Shown here: positions 33,921 to 45,698 of the stretch, in pieces
How positions within the stretch are numbered: the first letter of the stretch is position 1
Layout of the letters: each line of letters opens with the position of its first letter
DNA from: Lasiodiplodia sp. COLG20
Taxonomy: Eukaryota > Ascomycota > Dothideomycetes > Botryosphaeriales > Botryosphaeriaceae
Direction: 5' to 3'
DNA length: 64,000 nucleotides
Assembly: GCA_009801085.1 (NCBI GenBank)
Contig: VNWV01000026.1
Location: 119,010 to 183,009 of the forward strand
The notes under the pieces: generated by a model
Told to the model about the DNA's origin: nothing
The model's database searches: none
The model's input: the letters and a program-made list of their open reading frames with translations, nothing else
Translations under genes and position numbers: made by a program

Positions 33921-35746
33921 CCCAAGTTCTAGAGAACCCTCCTGTTCAACGCCTCGGTTTCCGTCGTACGTTCTCAGCAGCTGTATGACTCGACGATAAC
34001 TTAAAGGTATTGGTCGTACGACCCCGAATAATGAACGATGGTACACCTATTCCGCTTACTACCTGCAACCTGTATCGATTCACGCTGACGCCGACACTAA
34101 TCTATCTATCTTTGTATATTTCTTTCCATACCATAGACACGGCATAGAAAGCACCGATTGATGATGATGTTAGAATTTAGTGCATCGCGAGTTCTCATAC
34201 AGAGAGTACTCCTATCTAGCTCCTTCTTACTTCTGACGTATACCTGACATAGAGACGCTGGTTGAGCATGACATAAACATGGCCATGACAAGTGCCGCGG
34301 TACTATCTAGACATCACGGTACTGTCTAGACCGTCGAGATACTACACTTGATAATGGGTCCAAGTGGACAGACGCCAATGACGATCCAAGATAAATCGTA
34401 TTCAATACGAGGGCATGCAAGGGGAGAGCACCGTTTGTTAACACCGAGTTAACCCGTCTGTCAAGAACGGTGAAAAAAAGGGCCGGTTTGCTTTAAGGTG
34501 TCTTTAAGGGCCGAAAGCCCGTATAGGAGAAAGCCCTATAGGGGTGAGAGAGCCTCGCAGAAAAGAAGCCGTACGGGAAGGCGGCGCGTACGGGCTGACC
34601 AGCAGAGTCAGCACCAGAAAATAGAAAGCCAGAGAGTAGACATACGAAGAAAATGGGTAAGATACACATTAACATCGCAGTCGTTCGGTGTAGATAGAAA
34701 CGTGATGTCGAAAGACCTACCTCCTATCACTTTAAAGTTTACTTTAAGCTTTACTCGGCCTGCTAACCGACCCGAAAGTTTTTCGGAAGGAGCCGACCGT
34801 TGCGGCGACGATTGCCAGTTCTCTGGAATTAAGTTTAGTTATAAAGCTTATACTAGTCATCGGTACTTAGACCACTTAACCCACTTTGGACGATAATGGT
34901 ATAATATTATAAGATCTACTACCCCAGTATGCTTAATATAGATAAGCCCCACCCCCAACTTATATCGCTCAGAACACATCTGACCTACGGGCGAGGCTCT
35001 TCTCTAGTAGTATACGAGACGTGTCACGAACATGCCCTGACATACATAGTTTATGAACTGACCACGCATGAATGATCGCAAATGCGTTCATTCCAGTATA
35101 CTTTTGCCCTCGAGATGACCCACACTGATGCGTGGTGTGGTGGGTTAGGGGATCATTCCTAACAAAACTTCTTACTCGTAGATTGTTTATCGTTTCTGGT
35201 GGACGTAACGTATGGATATCCATGAGTATGCCATACACAGAGAGTTTTAGAATTCTCAGCCTCTAGATCTCTCTCCCGCGCAGTGTCCACGGCCGGCTTG
35301 AATCGGCTCCGAATTATTCAAGTTCCCATTACATCGTCGGCTACCTCGCGTGTCTACTCGCATTCATTGAAGTCTTCTGCAATTTCTTACTAGAGTACCG
35401 TAAGAGGAGAAGTGAGAGAGTTTGTATCAGCCCACAACCTCTCTGAATGGTTAGTTCGCATGATAGAGGGGCTTTCCATCGCGGCCTGGGACATTTGATG
35501 TGGATCTCAGCATACGAGGTAAAGCCGCGACAAAAGCTAAAAATTCATATCATGCCATGGTGGAAGCAATCACGTGAGGGTTATCGAAGACGGGCAGACC
35601 TACAGAGCTGTGTGCTTATAAAGGGCGACGTAGTGGCAGCTGGATTCTTGTAGCTTCAGAGCTTCGGTATCTGTCATACATAAGCCTTCGTCCTCTACTC
35701 AATCCACCCTACCCACTTTGCTTCCTTCACGATCCTCTCTCCCAAA
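33921..35746. other. Gene-poor region, possible mobile-element relic
   Basis: About 1.8 kb. A near-perfect 15-bp direct repeat, cggtactatctagac / cggtactgtctagac, lies at 34298-34312 and 34317-34331. From 34.43 to 34.9 kb the composition changes and an ORF of 132 codons (34498-34896) appears, of basic, unfamiliar composition. The adjoining 34.9-35.3 kb is AT-rich. I cannot match this to a named transposon family. A TATA box for the next gene is near 35620. Confidence 0.35.
35617..35623 (+). promoter_or_regulatory. TATA box of the 35747 gene
   Basis: TATAAAG (context gcttataaagggcg) lies 130 bp upstream of the ATG at 35747, a usual distance for a fungal core promoter with a short leader. Confidence 0.45.
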
Positions 35747-36346
35747 ATGCGTGGCCAAGTTCTCTTTGAACTCCTATTCTGCTCGGCGCAGCTACCGGGG
35801 ACCTTCCTTGCCTACGGCATGCCCGTCAACCCCGGCGAGCTCATGGCTATCGAGCCTCGCGGAGAACGTAAGTAGTACAGTACATCGAGGTGGAACCCAT
35901 GCTGGTCTTGGAGCTAGGCTAACTCTGCTCGGTGCTTGATAGTCTCCCCCGACAGCTTGGCGCACAAACCTCCAACCGACGGCTCTCCTGGCACTGACTT
36001 GATTGCACGCACCCCTGATCACGACCTTGACGTGCATGGAATCCTCGAGGCCCGCGCCATCGGGCCGTACGCGACCATCAAGCCGGACGGCAGGCTCCAT
36101 GCTGAGAAGATCAAGATCCAAGGCGTCATCTGTACCATCGCCTACAAGGTCATCAATGGCGTCGTCAACTTGCAGTTCCAAGGTGTTCCTAGCGAGGATG
36201 ATCCTATCAACGTTGTTGCCCGTTTCGGCAGGAGCGTCGTCAGAAAGTTCCTCCTCAGAGCCGGTGCGTGGGTCGCGACCGGCTTTTCGACCGACGGCTC
36301 GCAAATCGTCGTCCTTGAGGATCCGTCAGTTGATGATGGCTTGTAG
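35747..36346 (+). CDS. Putative secreted protein, uncharacterised
   Basis: Two exons, 35747-35867 and 35943-36346, give 174 residues. The intron has a GTAAGT donor and a GATAG acceptor. The N-terminus MRGQVLFELLFCSAQLPGTFLAYG looks like a signal peptide, cleaved before or near MPVNPGEL. The rest is acidic and mixed: DLIARTPDHDLDVHGILEAR, a beta-rich central part (ICTIAYKVINGVVNLQFQGV) and a tail ending EDPSVDDGL. The mature part has a single Cys. No family is recognised. The TATA box and the leader sequence support expression as a real gene. Confidence 0.65.
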
Positions 36347-36969
36347 GAGCGTGGATAAACTTTATCGTGGTCGACGTTTTGGGTTGGGGGAGGGGGATGG
36401 CTATGGGGAGCCTGATTTGACTAATAGATATTGGGCCATGCTTTTGTCCGCCTGCATGCCAAATATATATCAATACTATACGCTCCCTTCTAGGATATCT
36501 AGAATCGTGTGAGATTAACTTGAAGTAAGACCAAGTGGTCGAAACTCGGCGTTGTTATAACGATATATATTACTACCTGGTTATATTCTATTCTTCTACC
36601 ATGCTACTACCAATCAGATGAGCGGGGAAAAGAAAATAGGTCTGGCTGTTAGGTGCGATATCCCTCTGTACGTCGTTGCACAGACGTTGATTACTTCCTA
36701 ATCAATTTTCTTTTTCTAAAAATATACCATCTACCCACATGGAATATTAATGACTTAGAAAGTTTACCTCCATCACGCGTACAAGTAGGCTTCATGAGTC
36801 TTCGCGTGATTCGACATGTTAAAATGAACTTAAACCGCGGTTTAAGCGATTAAACTGGAAAAGCCGTATCCCCAGAGACCCAGCTCTGAGCATCCACGAA
36901 GAAAGATAAATTAAAGAAATATTAAAAAGAACTACGCCTGAATCCCTCTAAAGCATCCTATAAACCCCA
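36347..36969. other. Convergent intergenic region, AT-rich
   Basis: About 620 bp of AT-rich DNA between convergent genes, probably 3' UTRs. Nothing else is recognised. Confidence 0.4.
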
Positions 36970-39559
36970 TTACCACCTCCACCCCATCCCCACCGCCCCC
37001 ATCACCACCCCAAGCACAACCCCCTCGCCCCCAACCCCCCTCCTCCCAGCCCCACCCCCCGTACTCGTTGCCGCAGCAGCACCAGTCCCCGTCGCCCTCG
37101 TCCCACCCACACCCTCCCAAACATCGCCCCCAAGCCCATCCCCGGTCGTCGTCGTCGTCGCAGCCGCCGTGGCCGTCTTGCTCGCACCCGCACTCCCACT
37201 CAGCGTCACGCTCTTCCCCCCCACAACCACCACCGTCTTCTCCCCCGCGCCCTCCCCCACCGTCTTCACCGCCACAACCGTCCCACCAGCCAACGTGATG
37301 CTCTCTCCCAAACCAATCGTGCGGCCAGCGACGACGACGCCGTCGCCATCCGCCAGCGGCGTGACGGGGAGGACGGTCGGTGTTGCCGAACCGGTTGCAG
37401 TCCCGGTAGCACCGGCATCACCGCCATCACCAAGCTCCGCCGTCGCGCTCCCGACGACCAACTGCGTGTGCACCGTCCCGTCTTCGTCCGTCTCTACGAC
37501 GAGCGCGACGGGCGTCGGGGCGCCGCTGTCGGGACCTAGTGTCGCAGAGGCACCAGGGGCCAAGGTGCGGCCGTCGGGCAGGACGACGGCGGTGGTGACG
37601 GCAGCAGCAGCACCGTCACTACCGGTAGCAGTGATCGGGACGAGCGTGAACGTCGCGCCGTCGACCACGGTGACCGACGCGGCGCCCGGCCCCTCCGGTG
37701 AGCCAGTCGTGGCGGCGGGGAGCGCGGTCGTGACGCCGTTGACGACGAGGAGCGGCGCGCCGGTCGAAGCCCCGTGACTGCCATCACCATCAACCTCGCC
37801 AGCAGCGGTGGTGCCGGGCAGCAAAGCGATGGTTGCGGGCGCGCCATCTGGACCGGCGCCGGGGACGGTGATGGTTGAGCCGGGGGCCAGTGTTTGGCCG
37901 TCGGGGAGGACGAGGTTGCCGTTGCCGTTGTCGGCGCCAGTGCCAGCGGTGGCGGGGTTGAGAGTGAGGGTCTGGCCGCCGGCAGTGATGACGACAGGGG
38001 CAGCGGTAGGCTGTTCGCCCTGTGAAGGCGGAGCGGCGGCGGCGGGCGGGAGTGTCGTTGTGGTGTCGCCGGCGACGAGGAGGGTTTCGCCGCTGGGGTT
38101 GGTTTGGAGGACGATGGTGGTTGGGGAGGGGTTGTTGTTGTTGTTATTGTTGTCGTTTTCGTTGTTCTCGTTGTTGTTGTTATCAGGGCCCTCGTTTGGT
38201 GGTTGGAGGGTGACTGGCGTGTCAGGGCGGAGGGTTTGTGTGCCGATGACGAGGTCGGAGTTGGAGTTGCGCGTGATGGTCGCGTCGCCGACAACGATAG
38301 TGGCTGGCGGTGCTTCTTGGGCGGGCGCTGTGGATGGGGTTGGCTGGCCATCATTCACGGGGAGCGCGGTATTGTCTACGGTCTTTGGTACGTCTGACAC
38401 TGGTGCAGCGGTCGGAGGGGCCTGCGTGGGTTGTTGACCAGGCTCAATGGTACTTCCGGGCTGGACTGTGCCTACGGCCGTGGTCTGGACGTCGGAAGTG
38501 ACGGGATCCAGCGTGATGCCTACTACAATTGGTATAGACGCCTCAGGAGTATCGTCGTCGTCCCCATGTATAGTCTCCGTCAAGGTCAAGTACATGGCCG
38601 AGCTCTGTGCCTTAGGCCCAAGTCCTCCAAACTCGCCAGCGTCATGGTATGAGTCGTGAAAGCACTCCTTGATGGCTGCATCTTCGATGTTCGGAGGGAT
38701 GCCATCCTCCTCAAGCTCCTGCCGCCGTTCAGGCATGTACCAGATTCCCTCGGGATCCTCAGGATCGGGCTCCGGAATCTCGTTGTAGTGGTCGATTGAC
38801 GTATAGGTGACAAAGTCCCCGGCTGCCATTGTTGCCCATGGGCTTGGCCCGAGATCCGTTACGACCGTTCTTGTCCTTGTGGTGTTTGCCGTAGTGGTTG
38901 AAGTCGGCACGGATGGAGTCACCCACCAAGGTGCCCAGGAGCAAACTGACTGGCCTCCCGCAGTCGTAGTTGGCAAGACGCCCCACCATCTATACCCAGA
39001 GTTGTACTGCAAGTACACACTGGGATAGGTAACGGTAGCCACAGATGTGACGTTGGAGCCATCTGATCGCTTGCCCAGGACCATCGTAATCTCGGCCACC
39101 TTTGTTCCGGCTGAGTTCGTCATGGGCGGCACGTAAATGTTTGTGCCGTTCAGCGAGAAATACGAAGTCGATATCGACGTGGAATTGGTGCGATTGTTGA
39201 CGATATGGTATTCGACGGCATGTGTGATTGTAGCTGTTGGTACTACCTTCTTCCATACCCAAGGCAGGGCTTTGCGCACTGCGAAAGAGCAATTCGCTAA
39301 GCATGTCGGATCTGGAACGATTGTTGCTGTTGGTGGACTTGCAGTAGTCGTGTTCATAAAATAGTATGCTGATCACCCGTGAGCACTCCGAGCAACATGC
39401 ACTCGATGAAAACTTACCATTAGAAGGCACAAATCCGCCGAATGGTTCGTCAGGGTCGTCCAGAAACGCCATGTCGGTGATTTCCGTCTGTATGGGTTTC
39501 AACGTCTCAGCTAATACGTATGCATGAAGCAAACACAAACAAGAAAGAATGCGCAACAT
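36970..39559 (-). CDS. Large secreted Thr/Ala/Gly-rich protein, probable GPI-anchored wall protein
   Basis: Two exons read leftward, 39559-39418 and 39368-36970, give 846 residues. The signal peptide is MLRILSCLCLLHAYVLA; an ATG seven codons upstream (39580) is also possible. The intron acceptor is GATCAG, joining PSN-A-YYFMNTT. The N-terminal 270 residues are globular with several Cys and N-glycosylation sequons. The C-terminal 500 residues contain degenerate repeats of the type LPDGQTLAPGSTITV / LPDGRTLAPGASATL, an Asn run near the middle and Thr/Ala/Gly-rich spacers. The C-terminus GVVLGVVMGAVGMGWRW is a hydrophobic tail after small residues, fitting a GPI signal. Likely a wall or adhesin-like surface protein. 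Confidence 0.82.
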
Positions 39560-39969
39560 GTTGTGCGGCGCTGAAAACATTACTGCACAGACAAGTAAGG
39601 ACAGACAAAGCGAGAGCAAGACTGATGGAGGGAACTTCGATGGATATTCGGAGCTAAGTAGTATTACAGTCTTTCCCGCCAGCGAACATGGCCCGAGACA
39701 TTCCTGTCAGACAGCTGGAAAGCTGGGTTAACGCGGAATAGCCGCTGGGTTAACGCAGTTTAGAGCCTTATAAGGTCCTTGGCAGGTCTTGGCTGGGGCG
39801 GAAAACCTGCGATTGTCTACAAGGCTAGCCAATGAGGCACTTGAGACACATTTCCGCCCCCAATCTGACCATATTCCGCAATAGTCTCCGCGCAGGAGGA
39901 GAGCCCCTGAACTCTGTCGCGTTTCGGAATAGATGCAAGCTGGCGGTGAATGGTTTGATGGAGAAAAAT
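39560..39969. other. Upstream region of the GPI-protein gene
   Basis: About 410 bp between two minus-strand genes. It contains a 13-bp direct repeat gctgggttaacgc at 39722-39734 and 39744-39756 (period 22 bp), which could be a paired regulatory site. No gene is seen. Confidence 0.4.
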
Positions 39970-41922
39970 CTACTCTGCCTTGGAGCCCTTTGGTTGGAAC
40001 TTTGCCTTTAGGCGCTGGACTTTACCAGCGATAACGCTCTTCAGCCCACCGCCTTGCCAAGCGGCTACCTCGTGCGCTCCGACGAATCTCCTGACAAGGA
40101 TGTTGAACACACTACCGAAACCTAAAGCCATGACCGTACTAGTGAGAATGATGACGTTGTATGGCATACTGAAATCTGGAGTCGGCAGCGGAAGCAGTAG
40201 GCTCGTTGTGCGAAGGTAAACACCCCTCGAATTTGAGTCTGCGGCATTGTCCAGGAGGCGGATGACGGCTGGTGCTACGTCAAAGCCACGGTTCGCATCG
40301 GGTGGGTATTCTGTGTAGCGTAGGATTGCTTTTTCAAAATCATACGTCAAAGTCAATGTCGAGTTCGCGGGAACCGTGAGCATCAGCTCAAGGTGCGTGC
40401 CTCGACTTCGGTCTACGGCTGGTCTGTAGAAGATCTCTTTAATGCACTCAGGGCACTCCACTTTGGAGTCTCCGGAAGTAACGAATGCACGAAGAGTGTG
40501 CACATAGGTTCTCATGAACCATGGCAGAGACTCGAGATAGATCAGATCGACGGATGAAGTCTCGGACGGGTTCGTCAAGACAGACTGGAGGCCACCACGT
40601 TCTTGGCCGTAACCCGTGATTGAGCGAGCCGCATACAAGGGAGGCTGAGCGAGAGGAATGGTAGATTCCACTGTTTGCTCAGGAAGCACCAAGTCAAAGT
40701 CCGCGCCAGCTTTTTCTGTTAGCTAGTGGTAAGCAGATTCCGCGGCGTGGACTTACTGGGAAGCTCGTAGCACCTCAACAGGCCGTCTTCATATTTGGCT
40801 TCTCGGTACTTCGCAGACGTCTCAATCTTGATCTCACGCTCCGGCTGAACGTTGATGCAGACAGTCTCGGAAGCAGGCCCCTCAGCGGCCAATGGACATG
40901 CGCCTTTTATCGGCCGTCCAAAGACCTCGTTCAAGCTCCATGCTGGCTCAGAAGTGGCCTCCAGCGGAAAGCAAGAATCATGCTGAGGATAGGGCTTGGA
41001 TTGGTCGCATGGAATCTCCTCGATGGGCTGAGGCCTCGGGATGGGATTGTCTGAACTTTGTGAGAGAGCGAAGCATAAAGCCGGATGCTTCATACGTACC
41101 TCTCGGGCGTTTCGACCTATCAATGTCCAAAACCATGTCCACGACCTGCTCCATTTGCAGGACGCACTCACTGCCGTCGTCGGGGCAGACAGGACGCACA
41201 TCGATAGACATGGTCTGCCATGACGCATCAAAGAGCTTGTGGCCATTCAAAAGACTGGAGACTCCAGACTTTCCCTTGCACGGCAGCAGTTTCAGGAAAG
41301 GTGTCAAGTTCTCGGTGCAGACGACCTCATGCGGGAGGGTGCCGTGGAGCAGGTGAAGGTTTTCAAGAGATTCGGCCGGCGGATAGCGCTCCGGAGGGAA
41401 AGATTTGACGGGACGAATAGTCCTGGTAGCGTCAATGAAGTTGACAGAGGCGCAGAAGAGGCCAGACAGAGCGTTGGCCAGAGTCAGCCAGCGCGCGTTC
41501 GCCCTGGGAGATGAGTGAGCAACCAGAGCGCAAGATTGAGACCAGCATGCGACTCACTGTTCTTCAGTCTCCGCATCTACCCAAGCCCACAGTTCAACGC
41601 CCGTTCCGCCCTCGCGCGCTCCATTCCACGGCCGAGCTCCCCACTGTTCGGCATCCCAGCGGCCTAGGCTGAAGCGGAGGTGCAGCTCCTTGGTGTGAGC
41701 ATGCTGCAGGATCTGGCCCAGCGAGCGAGGGAAGAAGCGGAAGTTCTGGTGCTCGAAAGACGAAGCGGAGGCGTTGCTACGGAAGTTGAAGGAGGCTAGG
41801 AGCTGGTTCTGAGGGAGCGGGCGTAGTAAGAGACGCTCGTGATAGTCTGCAGCGTCGGCATTGACATTCGACAACAGCAAAAGGAGCGACAAGAGGCCGA
41901 AGAGGGCGCGTAGGAGGAACAT
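39970..41922 (-). CDS. GPI16: GPI transamidase subunit Gpi16 / PIG-T
   Basis: Subunit of the ER-membrane GPI transamidase, which swaps a C-terminal signal for a GPI anchor. Four exons read leftward: 41922-41558, 41503-41100, 41050-40757 and 40715-39970, giving 602 residues, normal for the family. A signal peptide (MFLLRALFGLLSLLLLLSN) leads into YHERLLLRPLPQNQLLASFNF, a Gpi16 signature. Others are ELHLRFSLGRWDAEQWG, LFCASVNFIDATRT, LHGTLPHEVVCTENLTPFLKLLPC and LPWFMRTYVHTL. One C-terminal membrane helix (MPYNVIILTSTVMALGFGSVF) is followed by a short basic tail. It shares a 221-bp bidirectional promoter with LUC7. Confidence 0.95.
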
Positions 41923-42143
41923 TGCGGCTCCTCAGCCGTAGAGAGCTGCGTGGAGATGTTCGGGGCGCAGCTGTCTGATGAGTGACGCGCCGCGGCACCC
42001 TGGCCGATCGACGCAACCGCGGTCGGGAAACGAGAAATCCGTCGCGCGCGTCCCAGCTTTATCACCTCTCTATCAACACCACCTCTCACAACAACCCCCA
42101 TTGCTGCATCCACATCTGCGCCACCGACTGCTTTGCCGTCGCC
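41923..42143. promoter_or_regulatory. Bidirectional promoter, GPI16 / LUC7
   Basis: Only 221 bp separate the divergent start codons of two housekeeping genes, so both promoters must overlap here. No TATA box is seen. The LUC7-side leader is C/A-rich (caacaccacctctcacaacaacccccattg). Confidence 0.6.
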
Positions 42144-43087
42144 ATGGCCGCCGAACAGAGGAAGCTGCTCGGTGAGTGGCCGCATCCAGTCCCCGACCGA
42201 TGATCCAAGTACTGACGAGCGCAGAGCAGCTCATGGGCGAGCAGCTCATGTCGGGCCCCGGCACGCGCGCCCCGCAGCTGTCCATGACCGACCCCAAGGT
42301 CTGCCGCTCGTACCTGGTCGGCACCTGCCCGCACGACCTCTTCACCAACACCAAGCAAGACTTTGGCCCGTGCCCCAAGGTGCACAGCGAGGCGCTCAAG
42401 AACGAGTATGAGGCGGCCGACACCGACCAGAAGCGGCGCTGGGGCTTCGAGTACGACTACCTGCGCGACATGCAAAAGTACGTCGACGAGTGCAACCGGC
42501 GCATCGACAGCGCCCAGCGCCGCCTCGAGAAGACACCCGACGAGATCCGCCAGACCAACCTGCTGCTCACCCAGATCCGCGACCTGTCCAAGACGGTCGA
42601 GAACGGCCTGATGGAGATCCAGATACTCGGCGAGGAGGGCGCCGTCAACCAGGCCGTCACCGAGTTCTTCAAGGTCAAGCAGGCCAAGCAGACCAAGGAG
42701 GACCGCGAGCGCGAGCTCAAGGCCCTGTCCGACACCTCCGGTCCATCAGGCCACCAGAAGCTGCAGGTCTGCGATGTCTGCGGCGCCTACCTCAGCAGGC
42801 TCGACAACGATCGCCGTCTGGCCGACCACTTCTACGGCAAGATGCACCTCGGATATGCGCAGATGCGGAAAACGTACGAGGCCCTGCAGAAGGAGCTCAA
42901 GGGCAAGCCGCCGCCAGCCCGCCACGACCCGGATGACGGACCCCGCGGCGGACGAGGCGATCCTGATGGAGGATTCGGAGACAGAGGCTACGGCGGAAGA
43001 GGAGGATACCGAGGAGGCGGCGGATACGGCGGCCGCGGCGGAGGTGGTGGCTACAGGGGCGGCCGCGGTTACGGGGGGCGGTGGTGA
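42144..43087 (+). CDS. LUC7: U1 snRNP-associated protein Luc7
   Basis: Splicing factor of U1 snRNP that supports 5' splice-site choice. Two exons, 42144-42171 and 42225-43087, give 296 residues. The N-terminus EQLMGEQLMSGPG is near invariant in the family. The first zinc finger is CCCH-type (VCRSYLVGTCPHDLF through FGPCPKVHSE). A coiled-coil stretch follows (residues about 90-170). The second finger is C2H2-type (CDVCGAYLSRLDNDRRLADHFYGKMHLGY). The C-terminal 50 residues form an RGG/GYGG-rich tail, where yeast and human proteins have RS or RE tails. The start follows a good context (GCCATGG). Confidence 0.95.
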
Positions 43088-43714
43088 GGTATGGAACCTT
43101 GTTGCATTTTCAACTGACAGGTCAAGGCGTTCTGGACGGTATGGGAAAAGTAGATCGGAAATCTTTGGTCCAATGCCCAACAACTGCACCGAGTACGCAT
43201 CTCCCGCCGCCTCTGGTGATTGTGGTTAACCAATTGCAAGCAGGATGGACTACCAAGCCTGTCCGGACATCTTGTGACGTCTAATGAGCACCGTGGCAAC
43301 GTTCCTGTGACGACGCTTGTGCAGCACGGTGGGTTAATCTTTCTTTCCTGTCGCTTGGGCTTCTAACAGCAGGTTCTTTGTCCTCGTGCGTTCATCCCAA
43401 GTGAAACAGAGTGTGCTAGACGTGAATGATAAGCTCTTTTTTATTATCTGTCCACTTTATTGACATGGTGACGCTCTGGTTGGTGCTACGTGCTAGTACC
43501 TAGCTGTGCCGAACGGCCGGGCCGCGGAAGGCGGTGACGGACTGGGCCCGCGCGCCAAGGCCTCATACACCGTCCCGCCGGGCGCCAGCTGGAACCCGAC
43601 CCAAACTTCAGACATCTGCCTGCGCCTGACCAAACCGGATCCCGCTGGCCGCCCGAGTCCTGCCCTTCGCTCCCCGCACCCCACCCGTCAGCGCAATTCG
43701 AGAAATCCCCAGCA
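43088..43714. other. Intergenic between LUC7 and ArfGAP genes
   Basis: About 630 bp holding the LUC7 3' UTR and the ArfGAP promoter. No further feature is recognised. Confidence 0.4.
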
Positions 43715-45698
43715 ATGTCGCGGCGCGCCCCCAACCCCGCCGCCGAGCGTGCGGCCCAGAACACGCAGACGCTCAAGAGCCTGGTAAAGATCGAGGCGAA
43801 CAAGAGCTGCGCCGACTGCAAGAGGAACAAGCGTACGCTCTCCCTTCAATCACAGCCGCATGTGTGAGCGCAGAAGCTGACGGCCACCTCTACAGACCCG
43901 CGATGGGCCAGCTGGAACCTGGGAGTCTTCGTCTGCATCCGGTATATCAACCCCTGACAACGAACTCGCGCGACCTTGCCGTACGGCGGCTGACGATGGC
44001 GATAGATGCTCCGGAATTCACAGAGGCATGGGCACCCATATCAGCAGAGTCAAGTCCGTCGACCTGGACTCGTGGACGGACGAGCAGCTGCAGAGCATGC
44101 TGCGGTGGGGCAATGCCAGGGCGAACAAGTGAGTGGCGGTAGGACAAGGAGACCAGAAGCAGTGACTGACCACAGTAGGTACTGGGAGGCAAAGCTCGCG
44201 CCCGGCCACATCCCTTCGGAATCGTAAGCTACACAACGCCGCGTATCCTGAAACACCACGATTGACCCTGCGACAGGAAGATTGAGAACTTCATCCGCAC
44301 CAAGTACGATTCCAAGCGCTGGGTCATGGACGGGCCGATGCCCGATCCCGCGACTCTGGACGCTGAGGGCGACGATGACGTGGTAAGTTACAACCGTGTG
44401 CGAAGCTGGCACAGTGCTGATCCGGCCGTCAGCCATTGAACGTTGTGCAGGAGAAAGCCAAGTTGGAGCGTTCCACTTCGCAGCGCGCCGCTGCCTCGGC
44501 CAGCCATGCTGCTCCTGCCCCCGTCAGGAAGCAGCCGACGATGGACATCTTTGGCGACGACCCGCCGCCCTCGCGCCCGAGCACTGGCCCGCCCTCCGCA
44601 AGGGCACCTCCGCCGAAGACAGACGCCGCCCCGCCCAAACAAAGCAAGCCGGGCGATTCGCTTTTGGGATTGGATTTCTTTGGCTCATCGCCTTCGAGCA
44701 CGCCAGCCCGTCCTGCGAGCACCACTGGTTCAGCTCCGGCTGCCCAGTCTCGCCCCGACCTGAAGCAGTCCATTCTCTCCCTCTACGCCGCCAAGCCGGC
44801 CGCTCAACCCGTTAGGCACCAACACACTGGCTCTGGCTCTGGCTCCTTTGGAGGACTTGGATCTCCTGGTCTCGGATCTCCTGGGTTTCAGCAGTCGCCC
44901 ACTGCCGGTCAGCCTGCAGGTGGTGGATTCGGTGGCATGACGGATGCCTTCAGCAGCCTGAGCTTCTCCAACACCACTCAGCCGGCCGCCAAGCCCTCTC
45001 CATTCGCCGACTTGATGAGCGCTACCCCCAAGCCTTCATCTGCAGGCCACACCCCGTCCGGCTCCAAGTCCGGCCTCGGTTCGTTCGGTAGCGGCGGCAG
45101 CTTCTTCGACGCCCCTCTCTCCAAGCCCGCGGCGCCCCAGGCCCAGCGCACCTCCAGCATCGGCAGCGGCAGCAACTTTGGCGGCTTCGCGTCCTCTTCC
45201 CCCGCAGCCTCCAAGCCAGCTGCCGGCACTACGGGTGACCTGTTCAGCCTCGACTTCGGCGCCCCGGCCGCAGCGCCCTCCAAGCCCGCGGCCATCTCCC
45301 CCGCCGCCACCAACTCCGCCTTCAACCTCTCCTCCCCCATGGCACCCAGCCAGCCTTCCCCAGCAGCGCCCCAGCCCGCCGCGCAGTCCGTCAACTACGC
45401 CTCCGGTTTGGGCGGCATGGGCGACCCGTGGGGCTCGAACGACGTCTGGGCCTCCAACCCCGGTCCCGCCGCCGCTCCCGCTGCGACCACCACCACGGCC
45501 AGCGCACCGGCGCCTGCCGCCATGTCGTCATCCACTGGCGGCTGGGGCAGCGCTTCGACGCCGGCGGTGGCGCAGGACGACGACTTTGGCGGCTGGAGCA
45601 GCGCTCCGGCCCCCGCGCCGGCCGCATCCAACCCGTCTGCGTCGAAGCCCGTCACCGGGGTGAGCAGCGGTGACGATCTGTTCGGCAACCCGTGGTAA
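43715..45698 (+). CDS. ArfGAP zinc-finger protein, Age2-like
   Basis: GTPase-activating protein for Arf1-type GTPases in Golgi and endosome vesicle traffic. Six exons, 43715-43832, 43896-43941, 44006-44128, 44179-44223, 44277-44382 and 44433-45698, give 567 residues. The N-terminal ArfGAP domain has zinc ligands in CADC and CIRC, followed by the catalytic Arg of CSGIHRGMG ([13 protein letters not shown] follows). The exons are small within the domain, and every junction falls in frame. The rest (from about residue 150) is low-complexity Ser/Ala/Pro/Gly with repeated FGG, DLF and NPW-type motifs, ending GDDLFGNPW. This fits clathrin- or EH-binding motifs of Age2/SMAP proteins. Age2 rather than Gcs1 or Glo3 is an inference from this layout. 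Confidence 0.92.

Noticed and set aside
37169..38437. Long plus-strand frames opposite the GPI-protein gene
   Set aside because: They are antisense shadows of a repetitive, codon-biased gene and show only Pro/Ser/Thr or Gly/Val-rich low complexity.
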